Below, piece after piece: positions 53,814-63,393 of a DNA stretch of 64,000 nt. The translations under genes and the position numbers were made by a program. The DNA is taken from the NCBI RefSeq assembly GCF_014844055.1, contig NZ_CP062167.1, forward strand, positions 3,323,501 to 3,387,500. Reading direction: 5' to 3'. The notes under the pieces are model-generated. The model was not told the origin of the DNA, did not search any database, and worked only from the letters and a program-made list of their open reading frames with translations. The first letter of the stretch is position 1. Each line of letters opens with the position of its first letter. The stretch comes from Aureimonas sp. OT7 (GTDB lineage: Bacteria; Pseudomonadota; Alphaproteobacteria; Rhizobiales; Rhizobiaceae).

Positions 53814-54748
53814 CGGCGCTCCCGCCCCATGGCCAGCGTTCCCGCGCCGAACAGTGTGAATACGAGCCCCACCGCCAGCGAGCCGACCCCGACAAGGACA
53901 AGCGTCAGCGCCGCCCCCATTCCCTGGTCGGAGGTGCGAAAGAACTGGTCGTAGATGGCATTCGCGATGAAGTCCTGGGAGCCTCCCCCCAGTATGGCCG
54001 GCATGGCGAAATCGGTCAGCGTCAGCGTCATGACCACAAGGCCGGCGCCGATCAGGCCCGGCCGCGCCATCGGCAGCACGACATGGACGAGGGTGCGCCA
54101 CCAGTTGGCCCCAAGCGAACTGGCTGCCGCTTCCACCTCTTCCGGGATGGCGGTCAGCGCCGGCGACAGCATCAACACGGCAAAGGGCAGCATGTACTGG
54201 ACGAGACCGAAGATGACGGCCGGATAGTTGTAAAGCAGCCGCATCGGCGGCACGCCAACGAGCCCCATGACCTCGTTGACGATGCCCTGGTTGCCGAGAA
54301 TGATGAGCCAGCCATAGGCGCGCACCACCTGCCCGATGAAGAACGGCAGGAAAAGCGCGATCAGCAGAATCTTCCGCAGGGTCGCGGACGGTGTGCGCAC
54401 CATCAGGTAGGCATAGGGCAAGGCGAAGACCAGGCAGATGCCCGTCACGATGACCGACGCCAGCAGGCTGCGCCACAGCACCGTCCAGTAGAGGCCGGTC
54501 GTGAAGATACGGCCATAATTCTCGCCTGTCAGCGTTTCAGACGGCAGGAAAGTGGCACGGTCCAGCACGCGCAGGCTGGCATCGCCGATCTGCACCAGCC
54601 CCAGTGCGAGAAGCATGACCAGCAGGATGGAAGGCAGCAGCATAAGCCACGGCACGGCACGGTCCAGCCCTCGCGGCCACAGGGCCGCGAGGGTGGCTTC
54701 CAGCGCGTCCATCATGCGCCAGCGGAGTGGATAGGAGACGTTGGCCAT
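53810..54748 (-). CDS. ABC transporter permease, PotB-like (second importer)
   Basis: 312-residue permease with about six membrane segments and coupling loop EEVEAAASSLGANWWRTL. Start overlaps the binding-protein stop by one codon step (ATGA), indicating coupling. Partner of the downstream permease. Confidence 0.91.
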   Translation of the reverse strand: MANVSYPLRWRMMDALEATLAALWPRGLDRAVPWLMLLPSILLVMLLALGLVQIGDASLRVLDRATFLPSETLTGENYGRIFTTGLYWTVLWRSLLASVIVTGICLVFALPYAYLMVRTPSATLRKILLIALFLPFFIGQVVRAYGWLIILGNQGIVNEVMGLVGVPPMRLLYNYPAVIFGLVQYMLPFAVLMLSPALTAIPEEVEAAASSLGANWWRTLVHVVLPMARPGLIGAGLVVMTLTLTDFAMPAILGGGSQDFIANAIYDQFFRTSDQGMGAALTLVLVGVGSLAVGLVFTLFGAGTLAMGRERR

Positions 54749-55860
54749 CAGCCCTGCATGATCGACTTGAACCGGGCGAACCAGTCGCTTTCATGCGCAA
54801 CCTGCACCGCTGTCGGTATGCGGATCAGATGCTCGAAATCCGCCGGCGTGGTCGGATAGGACGGATCTCCCGCCAGGCCCTCCGGCGGCGTCAGGCCGGA
54901 TACGACGCCGGGCAGGCCGAGCCCGTCGAGCCAGACCTGCTGGGCATCCCTGGAAATCGCGAAATTGATGTACTGCTTTGCCCAGTACAGTTCGTTCTCG
55001 GGCAGCCCCTTCGGAATCCACAGGCCATCCGTCTCGAACTTGGCGCCTTCCATCGGCACTACCCACTCGATATCGATGCCGTTCTTCTGGGCTTCGCGGG
55101 CATTGGTGGAAATCGTCACCGCCAGGTCGATCTCGCCGTTCTGGAACCAGTTGGTAAAATCCGGGTCTTCGCCCAACAGGGGTTGCTGGCCCTTGACCTT
55201 GGTGATGAAGGCCCAGGCGGCGTCCATGTTGTCGGGGATGTCCTCCAGCTTGCCGCCGCCGGCCACCTGCGCCGGGAAATGGAAGCCGATACCGTCGTTG
55301 TAGAGGGCGATGCGCCCTTTGAAGCGCGGCTCCAGCAACACCTGGAGCGAGGTCGGCGGCCCGTCCGGGAAAGCCTCCGGGCGATAGGCCAGCACATAGA
55401 CATATCCGTAGGTGTTGACGATGGGCACGCCTTCGAGGCCAACTGGCTTGGCCAGTTCGGTCGTCTCGGCAAGGTTGGGCAGGTCGGAGAGATCTTCCGT
55501 TACGCCCCGGAGCGCCGACTTGGTGGCATTGGTGGTGGTGTCCCAGTTGACGTGGATGGGCGGCACGCGGCCCTGTGCCACCGCCGCCCAGACTTTCGGC
55601 TGGATCTCGTTGTCTTCCGTCAGGTCGTGGCGCACGGCGATGCCGGTCATCTCCGTGAAGGGCTTGGATACGCCGGCATCCAGGCTCGCCACCCAGGAGC
55701 CACCCCAGGCCCGCACGATGATCTCGGAGGGCTTCTCGGGCTCCGCCTGCGCAAACGCGGCAAAGGGCGCGCCGATAGCCGCAAGGCCGCCGACCGCCGC
55801 CGTTCCGGCCAGGAAGCGGCGCCGCGACATCGCAAGGGGGGAAATCGTCTTCATGTCCAT
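54748..55860 (-). CDS. Extracellular solute-binding protein, PotD-like (second importer)
   Basis: About 370 residues. Twin-arginine signal (SRRRFLAGTAAVGGLAAIG, cleavage near AFAQA) followed by a type II periplasmic binding domain. Start uncertain: ATG 55860 has GGAG nine bases upstream, 55854 and 55875 are alternatives. Supplies ligand to the two permeases encoded downstream. Ligand unknown; family ligands include polyamines, iron, thiamine and phosphonates or sulfonates. Confidence 0.88.
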   Translation of the reverse strand: MDMKTISPLAMSRRRFLAGTAAVGGLAAIGAPFAAFAQAEPEKPSEIIVRAWGGSWVASLDAGVSKPFTEMTGIAVRHDLTEDNEIQPKVWAAVAQGRVPPIHVNWDTTTNATKSALRGVTEDLSDLPNLAETTELAKPVGLEGVPIVNTYGYVYVLAYRPEAFPDGPPTSLQVLLEPRFKGRIALYNDGIGFHFPAQVAGGGKLEDIPDNMDAAWAFITKVKGQQPLLGEDPDFTNWFQNGEIDLAVTISTNAREAQKNGIDIEWVVPMEGAKFETDGLWIPKGLPENELYWAKQYINFAISRDAQQVWLDGLGLPGVVSGLTPPEGLAGDPSYPTTPADFEHLIRIPTAVQVAHESDWFARFKSIMQG

Positions 55861-55894
55861 TCTCGAAATCTCCATCTGGTCGGCAGGGTTGAAG

Positions 55895-57031
55895 TCAGTG
55901 GGCGAAGATCAGCAGATCAGGCGCATTCCACCCCACTGCTATGGGGTCCCCGGGCGCAAACTGACGGTGCGTCGCGGGGTCATGGTCGAAGACGCGCAAG
56001 ACCGGGCCGCCCTCGCCCGCCGCGACTTCGTAGACGATCCTTTCCCCCTCGAAGATCACGTCCAGGACAATGCCCAGCCAACGGTTGCGACACTCAGGCA
56101 GCGCATCGGGGTGCGCCCCGATCCGGATTTGCTCGGCGCGCAGGGCGCCGGTGACCGTGTCGCCCGGCCGTGGCGTGCTGCCCTGCCCGGCCCATCGCCC
56201 CAGGAGCGGCAGCCCGCCCACGGAAAACGAGATGTCTTCGCCCTCGACCGCGGCAAGCGGCCCGGACAGGAAGTTGGTGACGCCGATGAAACCGGCGACG
56301 AAGGCGTTGGCCGGCTTGCGGTACGTGTCCACAGGCGCGGCATTCTGCTGGATGGTCCCCTTGTCCATGACGATGATTTCGTCCGACACCACCAGCGCCT
56401 CGCGCTGGTCGTGCGTCACGTTGATCGTCGTCACGCCCAGCTCCCTCTGGATGCGTCGGAATTCCAGCTGCATCTCCTCCCGCAGCTTCCGGTCCAGCGC
56501 CGCCAGCGGCTCATCCAGGAGCAGAAGATCGGGCTCGAACACCAGCGCCCGCGCGATGGCGACACGCTGTTGCTGGCCGCCCGACAACTGGTGGATGCGG
56601 CGGTCGGCATAGGGGCCGAGCTGCACGAGGTCGAGATAGCGCCGGACGCGGTCCGGTATCGTCCGCGCATCGAAGCGCCGCATCTTCAGCGGGAAGGCGA
56701 CGTTTTCGGCCGCCGTCATATGGGGAAAGAGCGCCAGCTTCTGGAAGACCATGCCGATCGAGCGTCGATGCGGCGGCACGGCGCTGACGGGCGCGCCGTT
56801 GATGTAGATTTCGCCCGTGGTCGGCCGCTGGAAACCCGCGATCATGCGCAGCAGCGTCGTCTTGCCGGATCCCGATGGGCCGAGAATGGTCAGGAAGCGG
56901 CCGTCCGCCAGATCGAAACCGGCGTCCCGTACGGCGTGGACGCCGTCATACACCATGCTGACGCCACGCACGGATACGGCGGCCTCAGCACCGAAAGATC
57001 GGCTTTCTCGCCTGTGGGGTGCCGACGACAT
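55895..57031 (-). CDS. ABC transporter ATPase, PotA-like (second importer)
   Basis: 378 residues. Walker A GPSGSGKTT, signature LSGGQQQR, Walker B LLLLDEPLAALDRK and a TOBE domain from about 285. GGGAG lies seven bases before the ATG. First gene of the importer operon, with its own promoter and an operator-like GTATAGAC overlapping the -10. Confidence 0.92.
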   Translation of the reverse strand: MSSAPHRRESRSFGAEAAVSVRGVSMVYDGVHAVRDAGFDLADGRFLTILGPSGSGKTTLLRMIAGFQRPTTGEIYINGAPVSAVPPHRRSIGMVFQKLALFPHMTAAENVAFPLKMRRFDARTIPDRVRRYLDLVQLGPYADRRIHQLSGGQQQRVAIARALVFEPDLLLLDEPLAALDRKLREEMQLEFRRIQRELGVTTINVTHDQREALVVSDEIIVMDKGTIQQNAAPVDTYRKPANAFVAGFIGVTNFLSGPLAAVEGEDISFSVGGLPLLGRWAGQGSTPRPGDTVTGALRAEQIRIGAHPDALPECRNRWLGIVLDVIFEGERIVYEVAAGEGGPVLRVFDHDPATHRQFAPGDPIAVGWNAPDLLIFAH

Positions 57032-57076
57032 GAACGTCTCCCGCTTGCTGAACCGAGACTAATACTGCCTCGATAT

Positions 57077-57105
57077 GTCTATACAAATAACCGCAGATCG
57101 GTCAA
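57077..57105 (-). promoter_or_regulatory. Promoter with GntR(HutC)-type operator before the second importer operon
   Basis: On the minus strand TTGACC (57105-57100), 16-base spacer, TATAGA (57083-57078). The sequence GTATAGAC (57084-57077), overlapping the -10, fits the GTnTAnAC operator of HutC-type GntR regulators. It lies 46 bases before the ATPase start. No HutC-type regulator gene is in the window. Confidence 0.5.
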
Positions 57106-57150
57106 TTCAAAAACTAGGCAGTCGCAAATTCTGCCAAAAAACTATGCATA

Positions 57151-57921
57151 TCAGATCGACGCCAGGTAGCCTCCGTCGATGGCTATGCATTGGCCCGTTA
57201 CGTAGGCGGCGGCATCGCTGCACAGAAAGGCGACGGCCCCGCCGACATCCTCGACGCGGCCAAACCGTCGCTGGGGGATGCGGTCCAGCATCCGTGCCAC
57301 CCAGGCCTCCTCGTCGTAGAAGATCTCGGTCATCTCCGTGCGGAAATAGCCAGGCGCGATCGCGTTGACGCGGATGCCGAGGCATGCCCATTCGCTTGCC
57401 AAAGCGCGCGTCATGCCCAGCAGCCCGGCTTTGGAACTGCCGTAGGCGACCGCTGTCGGTACGCCGACGTAGGAGGTTAGAGAGCAGAGATTGACGATCG
57501 CGCCGCCGGCCCCGCGCGCCGACATGCAGCGCGCCACCGCCTGCGCGCAGAAGAAGCCACCCTTCAGGTTGGTATCGAGGATACTGTCCCACAGGGCGGC
57601 GTCGACATCGAGCGAGGCGCGCACATTTTCGATGCCGGCATTGTTGACCAGAATATCGATTGGCCATTCGGCATCCAGCGCGGCCAATGCGGCCGGTGCG
57701 CCGGCCGTGTCGCGGACGTCCAGCACAAGGGCTCGCGCCGCCACGCCGGCATTGCTGAGGGCGGTGACCGCCTCGTCGAGCGCGGCGTGGTTGCGGCCCG
57801 CCAGGCAGACTTCGGCCCCCATCCGGCCGAGCGCCTCCGCCACGGCGCGGCCGAGCCCTCGCCCGCCCCCCGTCACCACCGCGCGCCGGCCGGCAAGGCT
57901 GAACATCGCTGGATCGAACAT
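57151..57921 (-). CDS. Short-chain dehydrogenase/reductase
   Basis: 256-residue classical SDR. Cofactor motif VTGGGRGLGRA, NNAG, catalytic Ser in CSLTSYVGV region and Tyr-Lys in AYGSSKAG, terminal GQCIAIDGGY. ATG 57921 follows AGGGGGCAGGGC; upstream in-frame starts up to 57993 exist. Encoded just upstream of the second importer with a 119-base gap holding a promoter. With the HisD paralogue it could form a two-step oxidation of a diol; the DHPS pathway combines HpsN with such SDRs (HpsO/HpsP). Inference only. Confidence 0.88.
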   Translation of the reverse strand: MFDPAMFSLAGRRAVVTGGGRGLGRAVAEALGRMGAEVCLAGRNHAALDEAVTALSNAGVAARALVLDVRDTAGAPAALAALDAEWPIDILVNNAGIENVRASLDVDAALWDSILDTNLKGGFFCAQAVARCMSARGAGGAIVNLCSLTSYVGVPTAVAYGSSKAGLLGMTRALASEWACLGIRVNAIAPGYFRTEMTEIFYDEEAWVARMLDRIPQRRFGRVEDVGGAVAFLCSDAAAYVTGQCIAIDGGYLASI

Positions 57922-58016
57922 CGTGCCCTGCCCCCTCGCGAATCCCATCATGATCCACCAGAGGTTTACACACCGCACATGAAGGCGATGCAAGGCATAT
58001 CAAAGATGGAGCGTCG

Positions 58017-59168
58017 TCACCGCATCTGCCGCTCAGTCAACCTGGCCGCGAGCGCAGCGCATTGAACACGGATATCGGGTATGGCGGTAACTTCCCAGAA
58101 CAAGGCCCGCGTCACCGGCCCGACCCCGAACAGCCGGCCGGAGGCGCGACCCTCCGCGTCGAGGACCGCCCCGGTTTCGTCGGTCTCGATGCCGACACGC
58201 AGGGGGTCCAGGCGGGCAAGCCCCGCCCTGACGAGTTCGGCAGCCAGGGTGTTGCCGCCGGACATCGGGTCACGCAGGATTCCAGTACAGTCGATCACGC
58301 GCCGCACATCGACGGACATCTGTTCCCCGCCACGCTTGCGCACCGTCAAACGGGTCTGGCCTTCCTGCGACTGCCAGTCGACGACCCGCCCGGCAACGAT
58401 GTGCAACTGTCCGTCGTCCATGGCCTGCCGCAGAGCCTGTGCGGCCTGCGGCGCCATGCGATGGCGGTGCACCTCCCAGAAGGTTCGGGCATGACGCAGG
58501 AAGCGCGCCCGCGCTTCCAGGCTCATCGATTGCCATAATGCCTGGGTGTGCGGACGCACAGCGTCGATCAGATCGCGCCAGTCGCCGCCGCGCCCCGCAT
58601 GCCAAGCGGCTGCCTGTCGCAGCCAGCGCAGCAGATAAGTGGGGCTGGTGCCGAAGGGGATGTCGGCGGCATCCAGCAGAAACGGAGTGGAATGCCGGGT
58701 ATGGACATGCGGCAGCAGGCCCCGCCGGGAAACAGCGGTAATCCGCCCGCGATGGCCGCTTCGGCGAAGCTGGGCGACATTGTCGACCATGGACAGGCCC
58801 GTGCCGATGATGGCCACGTCGTCATTCTCGGCAAGTCCGAGCTCGGACAGCGCGAGCAAAAGGCCGGAATAGGCCCGCATGGCCGAGGCCGCCAGATGTG
58901 GCCAAAGGGTTCCGTCGACGATCATGGCCCAGCCGGTCGCCAGTGCGGTCGATGGCGCCGCCAGCATGCGCTCGGGCAGGAAACCGGTCTGCGAGGCGAG
59001 TTCCCATGCCAGGAGAACGACGGCAGGGCCGGCCAGCCGACCGACAGGACCCAGCTTTTCCGGGGTCAGGCGCACTGGCGGCCGTCGTGCGCCAGATGCC
59101 GGCCGGGATGCCTTTCGGGCGGCGCGCACCGCGCCGACCGGTCCGGTGACGATGTCCATCAGGCTCAT
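58017..59168 (-). CDS. Chimeric ORF: N-terminal ABC permease fragment fused to C-terminal FAD/NAD(P)-binding protein
   Basis: 383 residues in one intact frame, but of two origins. Residues 1 to about 99 are the start of an SsuC/TauC-type sulfonate/nitrate permease (VVLLAWELASQTGFLPERM, APSTALATGWAMI, LWPHLAASAMRA). From about residue 100 to the end is the rear part of a COG4529-like FAD/NAD(P)-binding protein (VAIIGTGLSMVDNVAQL, ITAVSRRGLLPHVH, VDCTGI-like VIDCTGILRDP). The permease lacks its coupling loop and the flavoprotein lacks its first FAD motif, so neither is likely to work. Best explained by an in-frame deletion. Overlaps the binding-protein stop by four bases, as a real permease gene would. 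Confidence 0.8.
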   Translation of the reverse strand: MSLMDIVTGPVGAVRAARKASRPASGARRPPVRLTPEKLGPVGRLAGPAVVLLAWELASQTGFLPERMLAAPSTALATGWAMIVDGTLWPHLAASAMRAYSGLLLALSELGLAENDDVAIIGTGLSMVDNVAQLRRSGHRGRITAVSRRGLLPHVHTRHSTPFLLDAADIPFGTSPTYLLRWLRQAAAWHAGRGGDWRDLIDAVRPHTQALWQSMSLEARARFLRHARTFWEVHRHRMAPQAAQALRQAMDDGQLHIVAGRVVDWQSQEGQTRLTVRKRGGEQMSVDVRRVIDCTGILRDPMSGGNTLAAELVRAGLARLDPLRVGIETDETGAVLDAEGRASGRLFGVGPVTRALFWEVTAIPDIRVQCAALAARLTERQMR

Positions 59169-60166
59169 CGGTCGGTTGCGGCCGCAATCACCGCATCGAA
59201 ACGAAAATCGAACTCTTCTGAGGCATCGAGATGGCGCGGCAGCCCTCCGGCCGCGTGAATGACGTCGATGAGGCCCTGCTGCGTTTCAACAAGCTCGCTC
59301 AAGGTCGGGAAAGATGGCTGGCCTTCGCCCTGTGCGGCGGCCAGGCCCTCTTCCGGCGGCAGGCGCTGCAACCCGGTATAATAGGTATCGGCCCAGACCT
59401 CCGTATGCTCGGAGCGCCATCGATTGGCGTCGATCCAGCCCCGCACGAACTGCGCGATGGCTGCCGTCTTGCCCGGATCGGCCAGGGCGTCGGGGCTTGC
59501 ATAGAGATAGGAGAGCGTCCGGGGAAGCCGGTCGTGCTCGGCCTCGGGTAGCGCGCTGGCCCCCGGAAATGTGTTAATGTAGCGGGAATAATGCGGCTCG
59601 TTCAGCACCGCCACGTCCACCTGGCCGGCCCGCACGGCATCCGGCATGTCGGCGGCCTTCAGGCTGACGAACTGCACGTCCCCGGGCGTCAGCCCCGCCA
59701 CCTTCAACGCATTCAGGATGAATGGCTGGCGCCCCGTCCCCTCGGCATAGCTGAGCTTCTTGCCCGCCAGATCCTCCAGCCTGTCGATCTGCAACCCCGG
59801 CCTGACCGCCAGATGATAGTCGACCTCGGTGGTGGTGACGGCGCCCACGATCGGCAGCACGAAGCCCGATGCATGGGCCTGTATGGGCGGCGTATTGCCA
59901 ACCAGCGCAAGGTCCAGGGCGCCGGCGCGGAACGCTTCCAGTATGGCGGGGCCGCCCAGGAAATTGGCGTAGGTGACGTCGGATGCCAGCTTGTCGGCCT
60001 CGCCCGACGTCTCCATCAGTGTGCGCAACACCTCGTTCTGGTCCGCAACCGTCAACGTTGTGCCTGCCGGCACCTCGCTGCCCGGCGGCTCCTCCGCCCA
60101 TGACGCCGCCGCCGCGACCGTCAATCCCAAAGCCAGAAGCCCTTTGATGCTCCAATGGATCGTCAT
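59165..60166 (-). CDS. Sulfonate/nitrate/taurine-type ABC substrate-binding protein (SsuA-like)
   Basis: 333 residues. Signal peptide at the N terminus (MTIHWSIKGLLALGL, cleavage near AASWA). Motifs FRAGALDLALVGNTPPI, LEDLAGKKLSYAEGTGRQ and VAVLNEPHYSRY fit the SsuA/TauA family. ATG 60166 follows GAGGCGGG and puts the signal peptide at the N terminus; the frame is open to 60211. It has lost a working permease partner (see the downstream chimera), so it is probably an orphan. Confidence 0.87.
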   Translation of the reverse strand: MTIHWSIKGLLALGLTVAAAASWAEEPPGSEVPAGTTLTVADQNEVLRTLMETSGEADKLASDVTYANFLGGPAILEAFRAGALDLALVGNTPPIQAHASGFVLPIVGAVTTTEVDYHLAVRPGLQIDRLEDLAGKKLSYAEGTGRQPFILNALKVAGLTPGDVQFVSLKAADMPDAVRAGQVDVAVLNEPHYSRYINTFPGASALPEAEHDRLPRTLSYLYASPDALADPGKTAAIAQFVRGWIDANRWRSEHTEVWADTYYTGLQRLPPEEGLAAAQGEGQPSFPTLSELVETQQGLIDVIHAAGGLPRHLDASEEFDFRFDAVIAAATDR

Positions 60167-60258
60167 TCCCGCCTCGCCTGTCACTGTCGGCCGATCTTGG
60201 CCTTCGTGCACCAGCTTAGCGCGACGGTCGGGGCGTCACAGGCATATTAATCTATCTT

Positions 60259-63200
60259 TTAACTAGACTTATGGAATTTTCGTTCAGGGCGTCGGACACG
60301 CTCCTTGATACCCTGGACCACGCTGTACAGGCCGGGAACGAGTACGATGCCCACTACCGTCGCCGCCAGCATTCCGCCGAAGACGGTCGTGCCGATGGCA
60401 CGGCGCGCCCCGGCGCCGGCGCCTGTCGCCAGCATCAGGGGCAGCATGCCGAGGATGAACGAGACCGCCGTCATCATGACCGCGCGAAAGCGCTGGCGCG
60501 CACCGGTTTCGGCGGCCTCGGCGATCGCCAGCCCCTCCTCCTCGCGCTGCACGCGGGCGAATTCGACGATCAGGATCGCATTCTTGGAAGCGAGCCCGAT
60601 CAGGAGCACGATGCCGATCTGCGCGTAAAGGCTGTTGGCAAGCCCGGTCGCCAGAAGCATCAGCGTCGCGCCCGCCGCTGCGACGCCGAGTGACAGGAGA
60701 ATGGTGATCGGCAGCGTCCAGCTTTCGTACTGGGCGACGAGGAAAAGATAGGCGAAGATGAAGGCCAGCGCGAAGATGGCGTAGGCCGTGCCGGCGACCT
60801 GCGTTTCCTGGAAGGAAAGGCCCGACCACTCGAAGCCGTAGCCGTCCGGCAGGATTTCCTGCGCCTTGGCGGCCACCGCATCCAGCGTTACGCCCGAGCT
60901 TACGCCCTCGGCCGGCTGGCCGTTGATCTGCGCAGAGATGTAGCGGTTGTAGCGGCTGATTGTATAGGGCCCGAGAATGGTGGACACGCTGGCGACGGCC
61001 CGGAGCGGAATCATCTGTCCGCCATTGCCGCGCACATGCGTTTCCAGGACGTTGTCCACGACGGCGCGATAATCGGCTTCCCCTTGCATGTTCACCTGGA
61101 ATACCCGCCCCTCGAAGGTGAAGTCGTTGACGTAGCGTGTTCCGAAAACGGCGCCGACGGTGGAGTAGATTTCGGACAGCGAGACGCCCAGCACTTCGGC
61201 GCGGTCGCGATCGACGTTCAGGAACAGTTGTGGAACGTCAGCATTGAACGAAGACGTCGCTCCCCCAACCTCCGGCAGGCCGTTCAACTCTGCAAGAAAA
61301 CCGCGCATTACCTCGGCCAGGTCTTCCGCCGTCTGGCCCTGAAGAGCCTGGAGACGCAGGTCGAAGCCGCCCACGGCCCCAAGTCCGGGGATCGGCGGCG
61401 GCGCGAAGGCAGAGACAATTGCACCTGGAATGGTCGCGAACTCCTGCTGGATCGCGGCAAGTATGGCCGGCAGCGCCAGGGCCTCGTCGTCCCGCTCGTC
61501 CCAGGGCGTCAGCGACACCAGCGCAAAGCCGCCATTCGGCGCGACCGTTCCCTGGAGGATGCTGAAGCCCGCCACCGATATGACGTTCGCCACGCCCGGC
61601 TGCGCCAGCAGGCGTTCCTCCACATTTTCCATGATGCGCTGGGTGCGCTGCAGGGAGGCCGCATCCGGCAGACGCAGGTCGATGAAGATGGCGCCCTGGT
61701 CTTCATCCGGCAGGAAGGTGGACGGCAGGGCCGCGAAGGCGAACCACGCGCCGACGAAAGCCGCACCGATGCCCGCGATGGTCAGGAACTTGACCGCAAT
61801 GAATCGTGCGACGATGGAGCCGTAGGCGTCGCGCGTCCTGTCCAGCCCGCGTGTGAAGAGGCCCAGCGGGCCGGATCGTTTCCGTTCGGGCGACTTCAGC
61901 AGGAGCGCGCACAGCGCCGGACTGAGCGTCAGCGCGACGACTGAGGACAACACCATGCTGGCCGACAGGGTGATGGCAAACTGGCGATAGAGCTGGCCAT
62001 CGATGCCCGGCAGGAAGGCCGTGGGCACGAAGACGGCCAGGAGAACCAGTGTCGTGGAGATGATGGGGCTGGTGATCTGGCGCATCGCCTTGGCCGCCGC
62101 CTGCGGCGCATCGATGCCCTCTTCCTCCATGATCCGCTGGACGTTCTCGACCACCAGGATCGCGTCGTCCACGACAAGGCCGATGGCCAGCACGAGCGCC
62201 AAGAGCGTGATCGTGTTGGCGGAAAAGCCGGATACGTAGAGCACCGCGAACGTCGCGATCAGCGAAACGGGGATGGCGAGCGACGGAATAAGGGTTGCAC
62301 GCCATTCCTGGAGGAACAGGAAGGTGACGGCGACGACGATCAGGAAGGTGAAGCCGAAGGTGACATAGATTTCGTTCAGCGAAGCGCGGACGAAATCCGT
62401 TGCGTCATAGACGACGACATACTCCAGCCCGGCGGGGAAGTTGGCTGAAAGGCGCTCCATTTCCGCGCGCACGCCCGCCGCCGTATCGACGGCATTGGAG
62501 CCTGGCGCCTGATTGACGCCCAGCATCGCGGTAGGACGCCCGTTCAGGAGTGCGCTGGCCCCATAACTTTGCGCTCCCAGCTCGATGCGGGCCACATCGC
62601 GAAGACGGACGATGCCGCTGTTGTCACCGGTCCGCAGGACGATCTCCCCGAAAGCCTCGGGGTCGGCCAGCCGTCCTTCCGCGACAAGGGAATATTGCAC
62701 GGCCACGTCCTCTGGCGCGGGCGCGCCCCCGACCTGCCCCAGCGATGCCTGGATGTTCTGCGCCTGGATGGCGGCGGCGACGTCGCCCGGCGTCATCGAC
62801 AACGCGGTCAGGCGGCGCGGATCCAGCCACACGCGCATCGAGTATTCCGATGTGCCCGTGACGGAGGCGTCGCCGACGCCCGGCACGCGCGAGATCACGT
62901 CCACCACGTTGGTGGACACGTAGTTCGAGATGTCCAGGGCATCCATTCCACCATCCGGCGAGACGAATCCAAGCGCCATGACGAAGTCGGGCGAGCTCGC
63001 CCGCACGGTCACGCCTTGCTGGGAAACCGGGGTCGGCAGCTGCGACAGGGCGATCTGGATCCGGTTCTGGACATTGACCTGGGCGATATCCGAATCCGTT
63101 CCGACCGCAAAGGTGACGGCCAGCGAATAGAGCCCCGCGTCGGACGAGGTGCTGCTCATGTAGAGCATGTCGTCGACGCCGTTGACGGCCTCCTCGATGG

Positions 63201-63393
63201 GCCCTCCGACGACATCGGCGATCACTTCGGCGCTGGCTCCCGGATAGCTGGCCGAGACATTGACCGTCGGGGGCGCGATATTGGGGTATTGCGTAATCGG
63301 AATGGCCAGGAAGGCCATCAGTCCGGCCAGTGCCAGAACGATGGAGACCACCATCGCAACGCGCGGCCGGCGGATGAAGAAATCGGAGATCAT
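60259..63393 (-). CDS. RND efflux transporter, HAE1/AcrB-type inner-membrane pump
   Basis: 1044 residues, standard AcrB length. Twelve membrane segments, two large periplasmic loops, N terminus [18 protein letters not shown] and the HAE1 hallmark [17 protein letters not shown]. Proton-relay residues are present: Asp-Asp in [12 protein letters not shown] and Lys in [13 protein letters not shown]. It exports hydrophobic toxicants using the proton gradient, with the adaptor encoded upstream (ATGA overlap) and an outer-membrane channel not seen in the window. Confidence 0.95.
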   Translation of the reverse strand: MISDFFIRRPRVAMVVSIVLALAGLMAFLAIPITQYPNIAPPTVNVSASYPGASAEVIADVVGGPIEEAVNGVDDMLYMSSTSSDAGLYSLAVTFAVGTDSDIAQVNVQNRIQIALSQLPTPVSQQGVTVRASSPDFVMALGFVSPDGGMDALDISNYVSTNVVDVISRVPGVGDASVTGTSEYSMRVWLDPRRLTALSMTPGDVAAAIQAQNIQASLGQVGGAPAPEDVAVQYSLVAEGRLADPEAFGEIVLRTGDNSGIVRLRDVARIELGAQSYGASALLNGRPTAMLGVNQAPGSNAVDTAAGVRAEMERLSANFPAGLEYVVVYDATDFVRASLNEIYVTFGFTFLIVVAVTFLFLQEWRATLIPSLAIPVSLIATFAVLYVSGFSANTITLLALVLAIGLVVDDAILVVENVQRIMEEEGIDAPQAAAKAMRQITSPIISTTLVLLAVFVPTAFLPGIDGQLYRQFAITLSASMVLSSVVALTLSPALCALLLKSPERKRSGPLGLFTRGLDRTRDAYGSIVARFIAVKFLTIAGIGAAFVGAWFAFAALPSTFLPDEDQGAIFIDLRLPDAASLQRTQRIMENVEERLLAQPGVANVISVAGFSILQGTVAPNGGFALVSLTPWDERDDEALALPAILAAIQQEFATIPGAIVSAFAPPPIPGLGAVGGFDLRLQALQGQTAEDLAEVMRGFLAELNGLPEVGGATSSFNADVPQLFLNVDRDRAEVLGVSLSEIYSTVGAVFGTRYVNDFTFEGRVFQVNMQGEADYRAVVDNVLETHVRGNGGQMIPLRAVASVSTILGPYTISRYNRYISAQINGQPAEGVSSGVTLDAVAAKAQEILPDGYGFEWSGLSFQETQVAGTAYAIFALAFIFAYLFLVAQYESWTLPITILLSLGVAAAGATLMLLATGLANSLYAQIGIVLLIGLASKNAILIVEFARVQREEEGLAIAEAAETGARQRFRAVMMTAVSFILGMLPLMLATGAGAGARRAIGTTVFGGMLAATVVGIVLVPGLYSVVQGIKERVRRPERKFHKSS

